The notes under the pieces were generated by a model. That model saw only the letters and a list, made by a program, of their open reading frames with translations. It made no database searches and had not been told where the DNA came from. The translations under genes were made by a program, and so were the position numbers. This document shows, piece after piece, positions 11,220 to 21,412 of a DNA stretch of 64,000 nt. The stretch comes from Euborellia annulipes (Eukaryota > Arthropoda > Insecta > Dermaptera > Anisolabididae): positions 1 to 64,000 of the forward strand of contig JAKCPI010009379.1 of the NCBI GenBank assembly GCA_023213315.1. Reading direction: 5' to 3'. Position 1 is the stretch's first letter, and the number at the start of each line of letters is the position of its first letter.

Positions 11220-14200
11220 GGACCCTCGACCTGCACCAATAAAACTCACTTCCCCTTATATGCAGTTAGTCGCGCAAGTTACTAACTCGTAACGAAAACG
11301 TGAAAAACTTTAAAGAAAAATTTTTCACTTATGCGCCGCTTGGTTAACCAGTAGAGGTACAGATATCTGGATCTGCTCTAACACACTACTGTAAGCAGCA
11401 AAGCCCAGAGGGCTTCAAAAATCAATTATTTTTTAGATACGCTTTAAAAAGTATATCAGTGAAATTTTGTTTTTGTTTTGTGAAAATTGTTTGAAGTACA
11501 CTTTACTGATGTACTTTTTCATATTTTTCAAATTCATTTTCCGGCTCTTCCTTCCATAGAGCCAATGTTAAATCCCTATGGGGATTTGGATGTTAATTTC
11601 GATTCAAAAGGGGGTTTGAAACTTTTTACACATTTAAAAAAAAATTTTCAATTCTTGTGAAATTTTATATTTATTCAATATTTAGGATTCTCTATTGTGT
11701 ATAAAATATCCAAATATGAGATTAAAATTTTGAAAAATAACCATAGTTTATTTCAAGCAATCATTTAAAATTACAGAGCCTATGGAAATTTTGAACTAAT
11801 TGGCTTTTTACTTTTACTTTTTACTTATGAAATGAAAGTGGTCAAGTTAACTAACCTGCTATGGGAAACTAAATATATCTCGACATAAAAAATCTGGTGT
11901 AACAAACACGGTGCGCAACTTTCTCTTACCGAAAGGTAAGAGAAAGTTGTATCTCTGCGCCAGCACACCAGATTACTTGGTTTCAAATGAAGTTATAAAA
12001 TGCCCAAGCTTGTCATCATACATCCTTACATTTCTATTTAAAAATACTCTTCTACGGCCTTTAGAAAATGGGCAGGGCCGGAACTAGGAGATTTATTAGG
12101 GGGGGGGGCAAAATTTAATTTGCCGCCCCCTCAAAGTTTTCTATACAAAATTCATATCATTTTACCTTTTTTTTTGTTTTTTTTTTTTAGTAAATCTTTC
12201 TTTGATTGCCGACCCCCCTGATATCTGCCTCCCGGGGGGGGGGGGGGTACCGGCGTCCGATTTGAAAAAATGAGGTGTCAAATTGATCCTTAGAAAAAAA
12301 GGACAAAAACTAGGGAGTGAGAGTTTTTGAATTAAAAAGTCAAAAAATAAGGACCACCCTAATATATATATATTAAGTATAATTTTAACAAAATTTTTAA
12401 TAAAATTATTTATCTTGTTTAAGGTTGTTCGGATAGTACATCGTAAGTCATAATAGAATCTAAATTTTTTTTTAAATAAAATTAAAAATTTGAATGCCAA
12501 AATTCCTTATTATAATTTAGTCGTGATTAGTATCATAGTTTATAATTGTATTAAGTTAATAATTTAATTACCAAAAATAATAAATGAATGAACTTTGACT
12601 TGAGCAGTTTTTCACGTAATATAGAACTGGCAACATTGCATTCATCAACTATCTATTTTAAATCTTAAAAGCCTTCAATTTTATTTAATTTAATATATTA
12701 CAATGTTTAATGCAAATCATTTTAAACAGAATGGACGATTTGCGAGAAAAAATATCGTAAAATGGAAAAAAAAAATGTAACTGACATCGAGAAAAGTCAA
12801 TTATTTTATGCGACGTTGCCAGGCTGGTCTGACTCTCGAGACTTACTTATTTTTAAATATTGGCGACTGTCATTTTGGAGAATTTTTTGACTTTCTTGTT
12901 AAAATATCTTTAAAAGCGTTGGGCAGAAACTTTTGATTTTATTTTTAACGTATCCCTCTGAAGTGAATTGATAAAATGTAAGTTTTTTGTTTTTGTATAT
13001 ATTGCAGAGGTGATAATTCGATATGTGTGCGTTTCGTCGATATTCCCCATAGGCTACATGTTAAATTTCAATTTTTTAAAAATTAATTACACGATAACCC
13101 TGGGTCAGATCTGCTTCAAAATTTTATTTTATACGCATTTGATAGTGATTAATAACATATTAAAAAATTAGCTTTTAATCTAACAAAGTGCTTTAATGTC
13201 CCAACAACCTTAAGAAGAAGAATTGAATTGAGCATACCCCTTCATTGCATAAAATTCGGGGCGAGTCTCAATAAATGCTTCTCTCTAAATTAAGGATTCT
13301 TGATTCTCTATTTTTAAACTCTTTTTGAAGAAATAATATTTTATCAAATTTATTATTTCTTGAATTATACTGTTGATGATACCTAAAACAAAAAATAATT
13401 TGGAAAAAATAAAACAAGGATTACACTGTGCGGTAAAATGAAACTTTTTTTCCGGCCCCGAGATAATTCCCCACCACGTACCGTTTTCGGGGGAGAGCCC
13501 TCTACTTATTTCCACCCCTTTTCCCTTTAATTATAGGGCCATGAAGCAAATTTGGAGGGATTAAAAGGAATGTTTTAGGCTTAACATTTCTTCAGAAGGT
13601 CTAGAGAAGTGAAAAGTTCAAAAACATGAGCATTTGGATCCAAGGGGGGGGGAGGACGTGGGGGAGGATTTTGTCGCATAAAATGCAAAAAAATCATTAA
13701 TAATGATCGATTTTTTCTGATTTTTTCACAATTTTTACAACGCTTTTATTAACTTGCTTTCCTGTTTTTTCCGACAAATCTGCAAATCGAAATTACGACC
13801 AGTTCTAGTTAACCTAGAGCTTTGAAAATTTATACACATATAATTATATGTAACTCTCATGACAATGCAATATTTGATGTGTCTCATTTTTGTAGGTCAA
13901 TTCATTTCAAAATGGCGGCCGATCGACAAAAGAGGGGGGAAGTTTTATAATCAGAATTTCTCCTATTTATAATTAAGTTAGAGTTTTAAAGCATTGTCAG
14001 AGGTGTTAAATAGACTTTACACTACAAAATGTGCTTTTCAGAATAATTAAAAATTCAAAAAATTCAAAATGGCGGCCAATTAATCACATTTCCATTGTTT
14101 GGTCCGACAAAGTTAGAGATCGAAATTACGACCAGTTCTAGTTAATCCAGAGCTTTGAAATTTTATGTAACTCCTGTGACAATGCAATATTTTATGTCTC

Positions 14201-15009
14201 ATCTTTGTATGTCAATTAATTTCAAAATGGCGGCCGATCAAAAAAAGTGGGGGTGGAATTTTTTTTTTTTTTTTTAAACCTTCACACTTTTTTCTCATTC
14301 ACGCTCACACTCACACAAACATTCACAGTCTTTTCGGCAACTTAGGCCATATAACACTTTGACGATAACCGTATATATCAATTTGGTGTTCAGGCATTTC
14401 TATTTGGGGGGTGGAATTTATAATCGAAAATTTCTCTTCTTTTAAAATACAAATTGTCTTATTGTATCGTGTATATGTATCTCTTATATATAAATAATAG
14501 GGCCTACGTATTAATATTTTATTACAAAAACTAAAAAGAGTTAAATAAAATATTATAAAAAAAAATTAAAAACAACGCTTTTATAATTGTACTAAAAAGA
14601 GAAAAATAATTATGTATAATTTCTTTAAAATTATTAAAAATTAATATATGTTACTAAAACTAAAAGCGTTGGGCGCGCAAATTAACAATCTCTTGCAATT
14701 TCCATTGCAGAGGATACACTAACCTTAATTCACCGATACATGAATCGAAAAAAAAAAAAAAAATTAATTAATCTAACTGGTACATTTGAGTTACTTTTCA
14801 AACTGTTTTGCCTAACTACCCGCCTAGTCTATGGTATTAAAATGTATTCATCAAACATATAATAGGCCTATTTATACAATTAAAATTTGCAAATCCCGCG
14901 CCCAAAGCTTTTAGTTTTAGTAACATATATTAATTTTTAATATAATTTTAAAGAAATTATACATAATTATTTTTCTTTTTATAACGGATTGTGGCTGTTA
15001 TACAATTGG

Positions 15010-15085
15010 ATTAATGATACAAAAAGAGGATGCAGCCAATAATATAATAATATTATTGGCTGCATCCTCTTTTTGTATCATTAAT
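15010..15085. repeat. Near-perfect hairpin at the outer end of the right arm
   Basis: Two 34-base arms (15010-15043 and about 15052-15085) are reverse complements across a short AT-only loop. The hairpin marks where the right arm ends and a short forward copy of the same terminal sequence begins. After 15085 the sequence jumps to what corresponds to about position 437 of the left arm, so the hairpin is a rearrangement junction. Confidence 0.8.
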
Positions 15086-15699
15086 ATAATTATTTTTCTC
15101 TTTATAGTACAATTATAAAAGCGTTGTTCTTTATTTTTTTTTTTAATATTATTTTATTTCACTGATTTTATACATATTCCAGCTGACAGACCCACCTCAC
15201 TCTTCCTTAAACATCCCTCAACTAAAAAAAATATATAGGATAAAGCGGGTTGCGGTATGAGCGATTCCGAAGCCATTACAAGAAGATGGAAGATTCACAG
15301 CTCCTCGCTGCACATTGGTCAAATTGGCAAATATGCTGTTAAAACTTTCATTTTTTTGGGCTGATCTCCACAAATTTAACGTTAAATATACAGATTCTTT
15401 ATGTCCTTCAATATTTCCATATTTTATCTAAAGGGGTAGAAATTATTTCTTTTCAAAGTTTGAAAAAAATTATAATCTATAAAATATAAAGTTACGCTTT
15501 TGTAAATAAATCAGGAAAAATATGACATTTATAAAAATCATATTTATTTAAAGAAAAATCTACATGGGGTAGACTCCCCTTTACTCAAGGGGCACAATTG
15601 TTTTTTTTTCTATATTTAAAGAATATTTTCTTTACCTTTACTCATTAGAATAATACTTGTATTTTTCAAAAAAAAAAAAAAAAAATATTGTGCCCCTCT

Positions 15700-15921
15700 A
15701 GACATTCTGAAGAAATGTTAAGGCTAAAATATTCCTTTTCATCCCTCCAAATTTCATTCATGGCCCTATAATTAACGAAAACGGGTGGAAATAAGTAGGG
15801 GACTCCCCTCGAAAACGGTTCGTGGTGGGGGAAAACGGAGGTCATATTTGAATTCAGGAGGTCATTTTACTTAAGAATCTGAATGAATTATCTCGGGGCT
15901 TTTTTTCTTGCCGCACAGTGT
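15700..15921 (+). repeat. Fragment of the CACTGTG-ended repeat family
   Basis: Resembles the right half of the palindromic element at 58175-59321, including the ATAAGTAGGG stretch and the terminal GCACAGTG. The preceding 15170-15440 matches the inner part of that element. Other pieces of the family are at about 1350-1640, 13440-13700, 22740-23041 and 31440-31617. Confidence 0.7.
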
Positions 15922-16052
15922 TACCAGGTCAGAAATTTTCAGTTTTGGGATCCTGACTGCGGTCGGGAGAAAAAATTCTCCTGTTTTTGGATATTATAAC
16001 TTTAAAAATAAACTTCTTTAAGAGATCGTAATTTTAATCCATTTTGACTGAC

Positions 16053-16313
16053 CTGTGGTAACAAATATTCCACCAACAGTGGCACATTGTTTAACAAGAA
16101 ATGAGAATATATTCTCTCGTTCTTGAGTGACTCGAACCTTTAAAGCACTCATATCATATTTGAAGAAGATTCCAGGTACTCCATGAGAGCCTTTATGATG
16201 ATCAATAGGACGAGCATGATCCTTCACTGAATATTGATAAGTAGTCATACTGGAGAAGAAAGTATCCACATCAGTAGGAACCACGTCAACAAAATACTGA
16301 TAGAGCATTACAT
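16053..16313 (-). CDS. ERGIC2: ERGIC2 homologue, internal exon
   Basis: The exon encodes about 86 residues, from NVMLYQYFVDVVPT through GSHGVPGIFFKYD to VGGIFVTTG. This matches the lumenal domain and the start of the C-terminal membrane segment of ERGIC2, a membrane protein that cycles between ER and Golgi and acts with ERGIC3 in cargo transport. The acceptor is a T-rich tract plus AG at 16315-16314; the donor is GTCAGT starting at 16052. The exon begins with two bases that complete an Asn codon whose first base ends the exon at 47291-47541, so the phases agree. An internal ATG near the start is an ordinary Met codon. The next exon, with the membrane anchor, is not in the window. Confidence 0.87.
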
Positions 16314-17012
16314 CTAAAAAAAATAAATAATGAACAAATCCATAGTAAAAAAATATTAATTAGGGAAAAATAAAATAAATTAGGACTGCCACTTTGTGAT
16401 AACTTTTTGTACTTTAAGCCCCCTACACGATCAACTTGGTCGACAACCTTTTAGCCAACATGCCATGCGGTTGAAATTTCATGTTGACTAAAAATCAAAA
16501 CATTTTGAAAAATTGTGGGCGGATCCCTAATGTTGTCAACCGTGTAGGAGCGTGATAGAGCGTCTATTGCTAGGTTGAACATAGTTGAAAGTCAACGTTC
16601 TAGAGTAAACATCTATTACTTGCTACTCTTATTGAGACAATAATGCTTTAAATATAAAAAAAATGTCCCTTAGTCCAAAAAACAATAATTGGGTTGAATT
16701 TTTCGAGTGTTATAAAAGTAGCGCTTGGTCCGAGTCAGGGGCGCTGGAACCAATTTGAATCGGGGGGGGGGGAGGCAAAAAAATTTTTTTTTAGAAAATT
16801 AAAATAATTTAATATGTTCAAATAGCATAAAACAAATCTACTATAAAGCTTTAAAAATTTTAATAAAATTAAAATTTTTAAAAATTTACTAGAGATTAAA
16901 GTTTTTTTAGGCTATATTTATACTATTTGAAGGAAATATTAATAAATATTTTTAAAGGGGTTGGAGAATAATAACCAGCAAATTTATAGCTCCACCTGAC
17001 GTCCTTTTATTT

Positions 17013-17055
17013 GGCAGATATTTCGATGCGTAGGACACACATCATCTTCAGTGCC
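17013..17055 (-). ncRNA. Hammerhead-ribozyme-like motif of a Penelope-like element
   Basis: On the minus strand the order is GGCA, CTGAAGA, a T, a stem-loop of about 7 pairs (GATGTGT...ACGCATC), GAAA, TA, TC, TGCC. This is the layout of a type I hammerhead: CUGANGA core, stem II, GAAA, a minimal stem III and a UH cleavage site (predicted between 17017 and 17016), with GGCA/UGCC as stem I. Hammerheads are known in Penelope-like elements. The flank 16960-17012 also occurs at 31355-31410 next to Penelope-like coding sequence. The extra T after the core and the single-pair stem III depart from the textbook form. Confidence 0.6.
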
Positions 17056-17099
17056 GCGCTTTAAAATTTAATTTACAAAAATATAAACAAAGATGAATA

Positions 17100-19000
17100 T
17101 TAATTACATAATACAGTTTTTTTGAAATAATTTTGTTTTTTGAAAAATACTCACAGGATATAGTAGGTGGGCTTAGTCTATTTATATCAAATGCCTTAGG
17201 GGCGTTATACATAGCGGAGGTGCCTTCTCTAAGCTGATGACCGCTCTGTGTCCATTAGGGGTATGACTTTTTTACAACCTCGGATCCCTGTATCATAACT
17301 TGATGAACTTTTGCTTAAGATTAAATAAAATCTTACTTTCAAGGTGATTTGATAAAAAAACGTCACGCACAAAATGATTTGAAAATTTTATATATCAGAT
17401 TTTTTGCCAATTTTTTGAAGTCACTGTAAATAGATATAAATGTGTACTCAAGCTTTAGACTCACTTATATAGGGTCATTAAAGACCCAAGGAAGTCAAAT
17501 ATTCTAGATAAGGTCATTGTTGAGGATGAAACTCAGTGGGGGGTTGTCCTTGTTGAGGGAGGAGTCTTAGTAGATTACTTCCATATCTTTGAGTGCACTG
17601 CACGCTCACAGCATTGGTTGTTTCGGGCAATGTTGATTGGAAATTCATCTATTTTCCAGTGGATTTTCAAGCAATTGAGCTCTGATGATGCCGAGTTGCA
17701 GATAGTTCATCAAAATCTTAAACGCGAAACCATTGGCTGCTGATTTAATGATCAGCCCCTTAATAAGAAATGAATGGACAAATTTTGCGCAACCTTTTAC
17801 GGATTTCAGGCATCAGAATAAACGCAAGAAGGGCTTGAATGGCACGAAAGGTCACGAAGAGATTTCATTTCTCTCAGCGAAGTGACCGAAGACACGAGTG
17901 AGGTGGTAAAGAAACTTCATGTCGTCTCTTCAGCCACCTGTTTATTTAATTTTAGTTTTAATGTTGCTGAAGGCTCCTTTCAATTTATTATAATTGTTAA
18001 TCAAATCCTGCACAAAGAAGTAGTGGATGTTTGATGATTTAGTCAACTTAGGGAGTTCATCTCACATGAGAACACGTAGGCCTATAAAGATTCAGCACAT
18101 AGAGCTGGCAACTAATACACTTGGGTTTGGGGTACCTTTTTCTTCAAACATTTGCTGCAGTCGATCAACGCCTGTCTTTTATTTATTTAGAATAATAAAA
18201 AAATACTACAATTTGCTTTTTTAAATAGAATTTATATAGTTTATCATTAAATCTTTATGAGAAAAAACAAAATATATATTTTTGATTTTGGCTTACCCCT
18301 TCCAAAAGGGTTACTTACTCCCCCCCCCCCCGGGATTTTCTAGAGCGTTATGAAAGTTATAATTGACACCAAATTAAGCAAATTAAGCTAATTAAAACTC
18401 AACTACCCGCTTTGTACACCTCCCTTATATACCGGCTTATACAAGACTGCGTCTAATCAACCTAAAATTTCAAAGTGGTTTGTGCGTGACCTTTTTTTTT
18501 ATTTTAATGGAATAAACGTCATTTTAGTCATTAATAGGCAAAAGTTCATTGAGTCGTGATACAGGAAATCTTTAAAAAAAAAAAAAAGTCGAAAAGTCAT
18601 ACCCCTAGTGTCCATAGCAGAATTGATATTAAAATAATATAGAGCAATCTATTAAAAGACCAATCAACTAAGTTCTTAAATTAATCATTAGATGGCACCT
18701 CCTTATTGATTTTGTCCTAGTATGACTTTTACAAATTTAATTCGATTTTAAGAAAAAAATTTTTTCTAACATTAATATATATAAAAATAAAAATAAATAC
18801 ACAAAATATACAAGGTTAGAAAATAATTACAGAAAAATATAGATAAATTTTTTTATATACATAAACACAAAAATCACAAAAGGTGACCACCCCCTCTATT
18901 TGAGAAAAGCTATATAATACATTAGGGTCCGACCGAAACAAGATTTTCAGCCGAAACCGAAACCGAAACTTGTATTTCCTATAAAAATTTTTTTTCATTT
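17100..19000. other. Mostly featureless AT-rich stretch
   Basis: Apart from the weak open stretches at 17465-18037 I see only AT-rich sequence, a C-run at 18321-18332 and short A-runs. No transposon ends or RNA genes stand out. Confidence 0.5.
17465..17742 (+). other. Unrecognised open stretch of about 90 codons
   Basis: An open frame from just after a TAG to a TGA, encoding a mixed, non-repetitive sequence with VIVEDETQWGVVLVEGG and HWLFRAMLIGNSSIFQWIFK. A second open stretch in another register follows at about 17835-18037 (DFISLSEVTEDTSEVVKKLH). Neither has a clear start or splice sites, and I recognise no family. They could be remnants of a transposon gene or chance. Confidence 0.25.
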
Positions 19001-19124
19001 TACCTTTTTTTTTTTTTACTTTCTCGTATTTTGAATTTTTTTTTCCCTCCCGTGAAAATCATTTTACCTTTTTTTTAGGGAGACTAAATTTTTTTTCTCC
19101 CTCAAGTGCAAATTATTTGACCTT

Positions 19125-19152
19125 TTTACTTTCTCTTACCTATGTATATATG

Positions 19153-19207
<55 letters not shown>

Positions 19208-19545
19208 GAGAGAGAGAGAAAGGAAAGTATTGGATTCATGTCAAAAATTCGATGTCGAGATTTTGATGGATCTTCACGTTTTGAGGTCCCCTGAATCCAA
19301 AAAAAGTGGTTTTCGCGACATGGTCTGTCTGTGTGTGTGTGTGTGTGTGTGTGTTCAATTTTAAGCATGAAGGAATTGAGCTACGAGGTTGAAATTTTAT
19401 ATTTAAGTTAAACTCCCCCCGGGACCGGAAAAATAAGCTTTTAATCAAAATCGGCCAAATCGGCCTTACCTTCGGTAATCGAGACTTGTGTACTGTGCTT
19501 GTCACACCAGATTTTTTGTGTCGACATGTATTTACTTCCCGACAG
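19125..19545 (-). repeat. Dispersed repeat with (TA)n and (TG)n tracts, reverse copy
   Basis: Carries, in reverse, the landmarks of the family: GAGAAAGTA, TTGGATTCA, GGTCCCCTGAATCC, a (TG)n tract at 19325-19354, AAGGAATTGAGCTA and TCGGCCAAATCGG. The (TA)n tract lies at about 19154-19195. A forward copy is at 20040-20490, more divergent ones at 20750-21125 and 37800-37950, and older ones in the palindrome arms. Confidence 0.75.
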
Positions 19546-19553
19546 TACGGAAC

Positions 19554-19919
19554 CAGTGGCGTATTCAGGGGGGGGCCCAGGGGGGCCGGGCCCCCCCAAA
19601 GCCTTCTCCAAAACAAAAAAATACCTAAGGTTTTCCCTAATGATATATTTTTTTTTTAAATAAATAATTTATTAACTCTCATAAATTCTAAAATCTAACA
19701 AAAAACTTATAAATAATTGAAAAATCTCTAATATTTACGAATTTTGTATTAAAATTATTTTTTATTCCAAGAAAAAAAAATTTTTTTTATTTGTTTTTTA
19801 TTTACAATTATTATATTATCTAAAAAAAATTTCTCCAGTTTAAGTTTCTTGGTGAAGGGGGGGGGAGGGTTCATAAAACTTTTGGGCCCCCCCAAGCAGA
19901 AATCCTGGCTACGCTACTG
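19554..19919 (-). mobile_element. Small non-autonomous hAT-like element, second copy
   Basis: Starts CAGTGGCGTATTCAGG and ends CCTGGCTACGCTACTG, with a perfect 8-bp duplication TACGGAAC (19546-19553 and 19920-19927). It is the 7515-7895 family in the opposite orientation: same C/G runs, same AT-rich core with an AAAAAATTTTTT landmark. 366 bp, non-coding. It interrupts a copy of the dispersed microsatellite-bearing repeat. Confidence 0.92.
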
Positions 19920-20039
19920 TACGGAACATATGAATTCAGATGTAAAATTTATAAGTATGGGAAAATATTTATATTTTGTTACCATGGCAACCATTTTTCC
20001 TATCTTCCCTATGAAATACAAGAGTAAAGTGGTCTTCAG

Positions 20040-20298
20040 AAGATTTCAATTGCAAAATGAGAATATACATTTGAAAGAGCATCTAAAAAATAATTGATTT
20101 TTGAATTTAAAAAAAAATCGTTGGAGCAAATTTTGAGAAAATCGAAAAAAACTGAAAAAGTACATCAGTAAAGTACTAGTACTCTTTGGCCGATTTTGAT
20201 TAAAAGCTTATTTTTCCGGTCCCGGGGGATGTTTAACTTAAATATAAAATTTCAACCTCCTAGCTCAATTCCTTCATGCTTAAAATTGAACACACACA

Positions 20299-20341
<43 letters not shown>

Positions 20342-20490
20342 CATGTCGCGAAAACCACTTTTGTGGATTCAGGGGACCTCAAAACGTGAAGATCCATCAA
20401 AATCTCGACATCGAATTTTTGACATGAATCCAATACTTTCTCTCTATATATTAATATATATTACATATATACATAGGTAAGAGAAAGTAA
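20040..20490 (+). repeat. Dispersed repeat with (CA)n tract, forward copy
   Basis: Order of landmarks: AAAAAATAATTGATTTTTGA, AGTACATCAGTAAAGTACTA, GCCGATTTTGATTAAAAGCT, CTCAATTCCTTCATGCTTAA, the (CA)n tract at 20290-20339, then GGACCTCAAAACGT and a tail with CTTTCTCT and ATATA. The conserved order across copies shows that the microsatellite is an inherited part of the repeat. Confidence 0.75.
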
Positions 20491-21412
20491 AAATGAGAGT
20501 AAGTTTTTTTATCCTTCATTTTTTAATAAAAAAGAAATCTGGAGTGGTTGGTCGCATAATTTACAACTTTCTCACACCTTCGGTAATTGAAAATTGTGTT
20601 CTGTGCTTGTCACACCATATTTTTTGTGTCGACATATAAGTATTTAGTTTCCGAAAGTACAGTACATTTGAATTCAAGATGTACAATTTATAAACATGGG
20701 AAAATATTTATATTCTGTTACCATGGTAACCATTTCTCCTATATTTCCTATGAAGTACAAGAGTAAAGTGTGCTTCAGAAGATTTCAAAGGCAAAATGAG
20801 AATATACATTTTAAAGAGCATCTAAAAAATAATTGATTTTTGAATTTTAAACAAATAATCGTTGGAGCGAAAAGTACTGAAAAAGTGCATCAGTAAAATA
20901 CTAGTAGGCCTACTCTGGCCGATGTTCAAAAATTTCGTGTCACAACCCAGAGAGGTACCTAACTTAAATATAGGCTCTAGGCTCTTTTCGTTCTTAAGAT
21001 ATTGTTCACAGACAGACAGACAAACCATGTTGCGAAAACCACTTTTTTGGATTCAGGGGACCTCAAAACGAGTATGTATATCCATCAAAATCTCGACATC
21101 GAATTTTTGACTTGAATCCAATACTTTAAAAGAACTCGAAAGACTACGAAATTGAATATAGAGATTCAAATACTAAATTTGAGTAAAATTTTACCAACAA
21201 TATTTTATGACGTCACATGATTATATACAAAAAAAGAAACAGAATTATTTTTGAAATATATTTATATTTTGTTGCCATGGCAACCATTTTTCTATCTATC
21301 TTCCCTATGAAATACAAGAGTAAAGTGGTCTTCAGAAGATTTCAATTGTAAAATGAGAATATACATTTGAAAGAGCATCTAAAAAATAATTTTTGTATTA
21401 TTATATTATTAA

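Larger units (their letters stand above)
8075..15050 (-). repeat. Right arm of the 15-kb imperfect palindrome
   Basis: This is the reverse complement of 1-6915. The same landmarks occur in mirror order: Penelope-like piece, hAT-like terminus near 8857, (CA)n tract near 9700, tRNA-like sequence near 11150-11219, and a G-run near 12235. Identity is highest from about 9300 outward and falls toward the centre. The shared hAT-like insertion inside the Penelope-like piece of both arms shows that the arms arose by duplication of one ancestor, not by two independent insertions. Confidence 0.9.

Noticed and set aside
1..15050. Palindrome dismissed as pure assembly artefact
   Set aside because: The inner arm parts are substantially diverged and the spacer holds a clean hAT-like insertion, which a simple read foldback would not produce; still needs read support.
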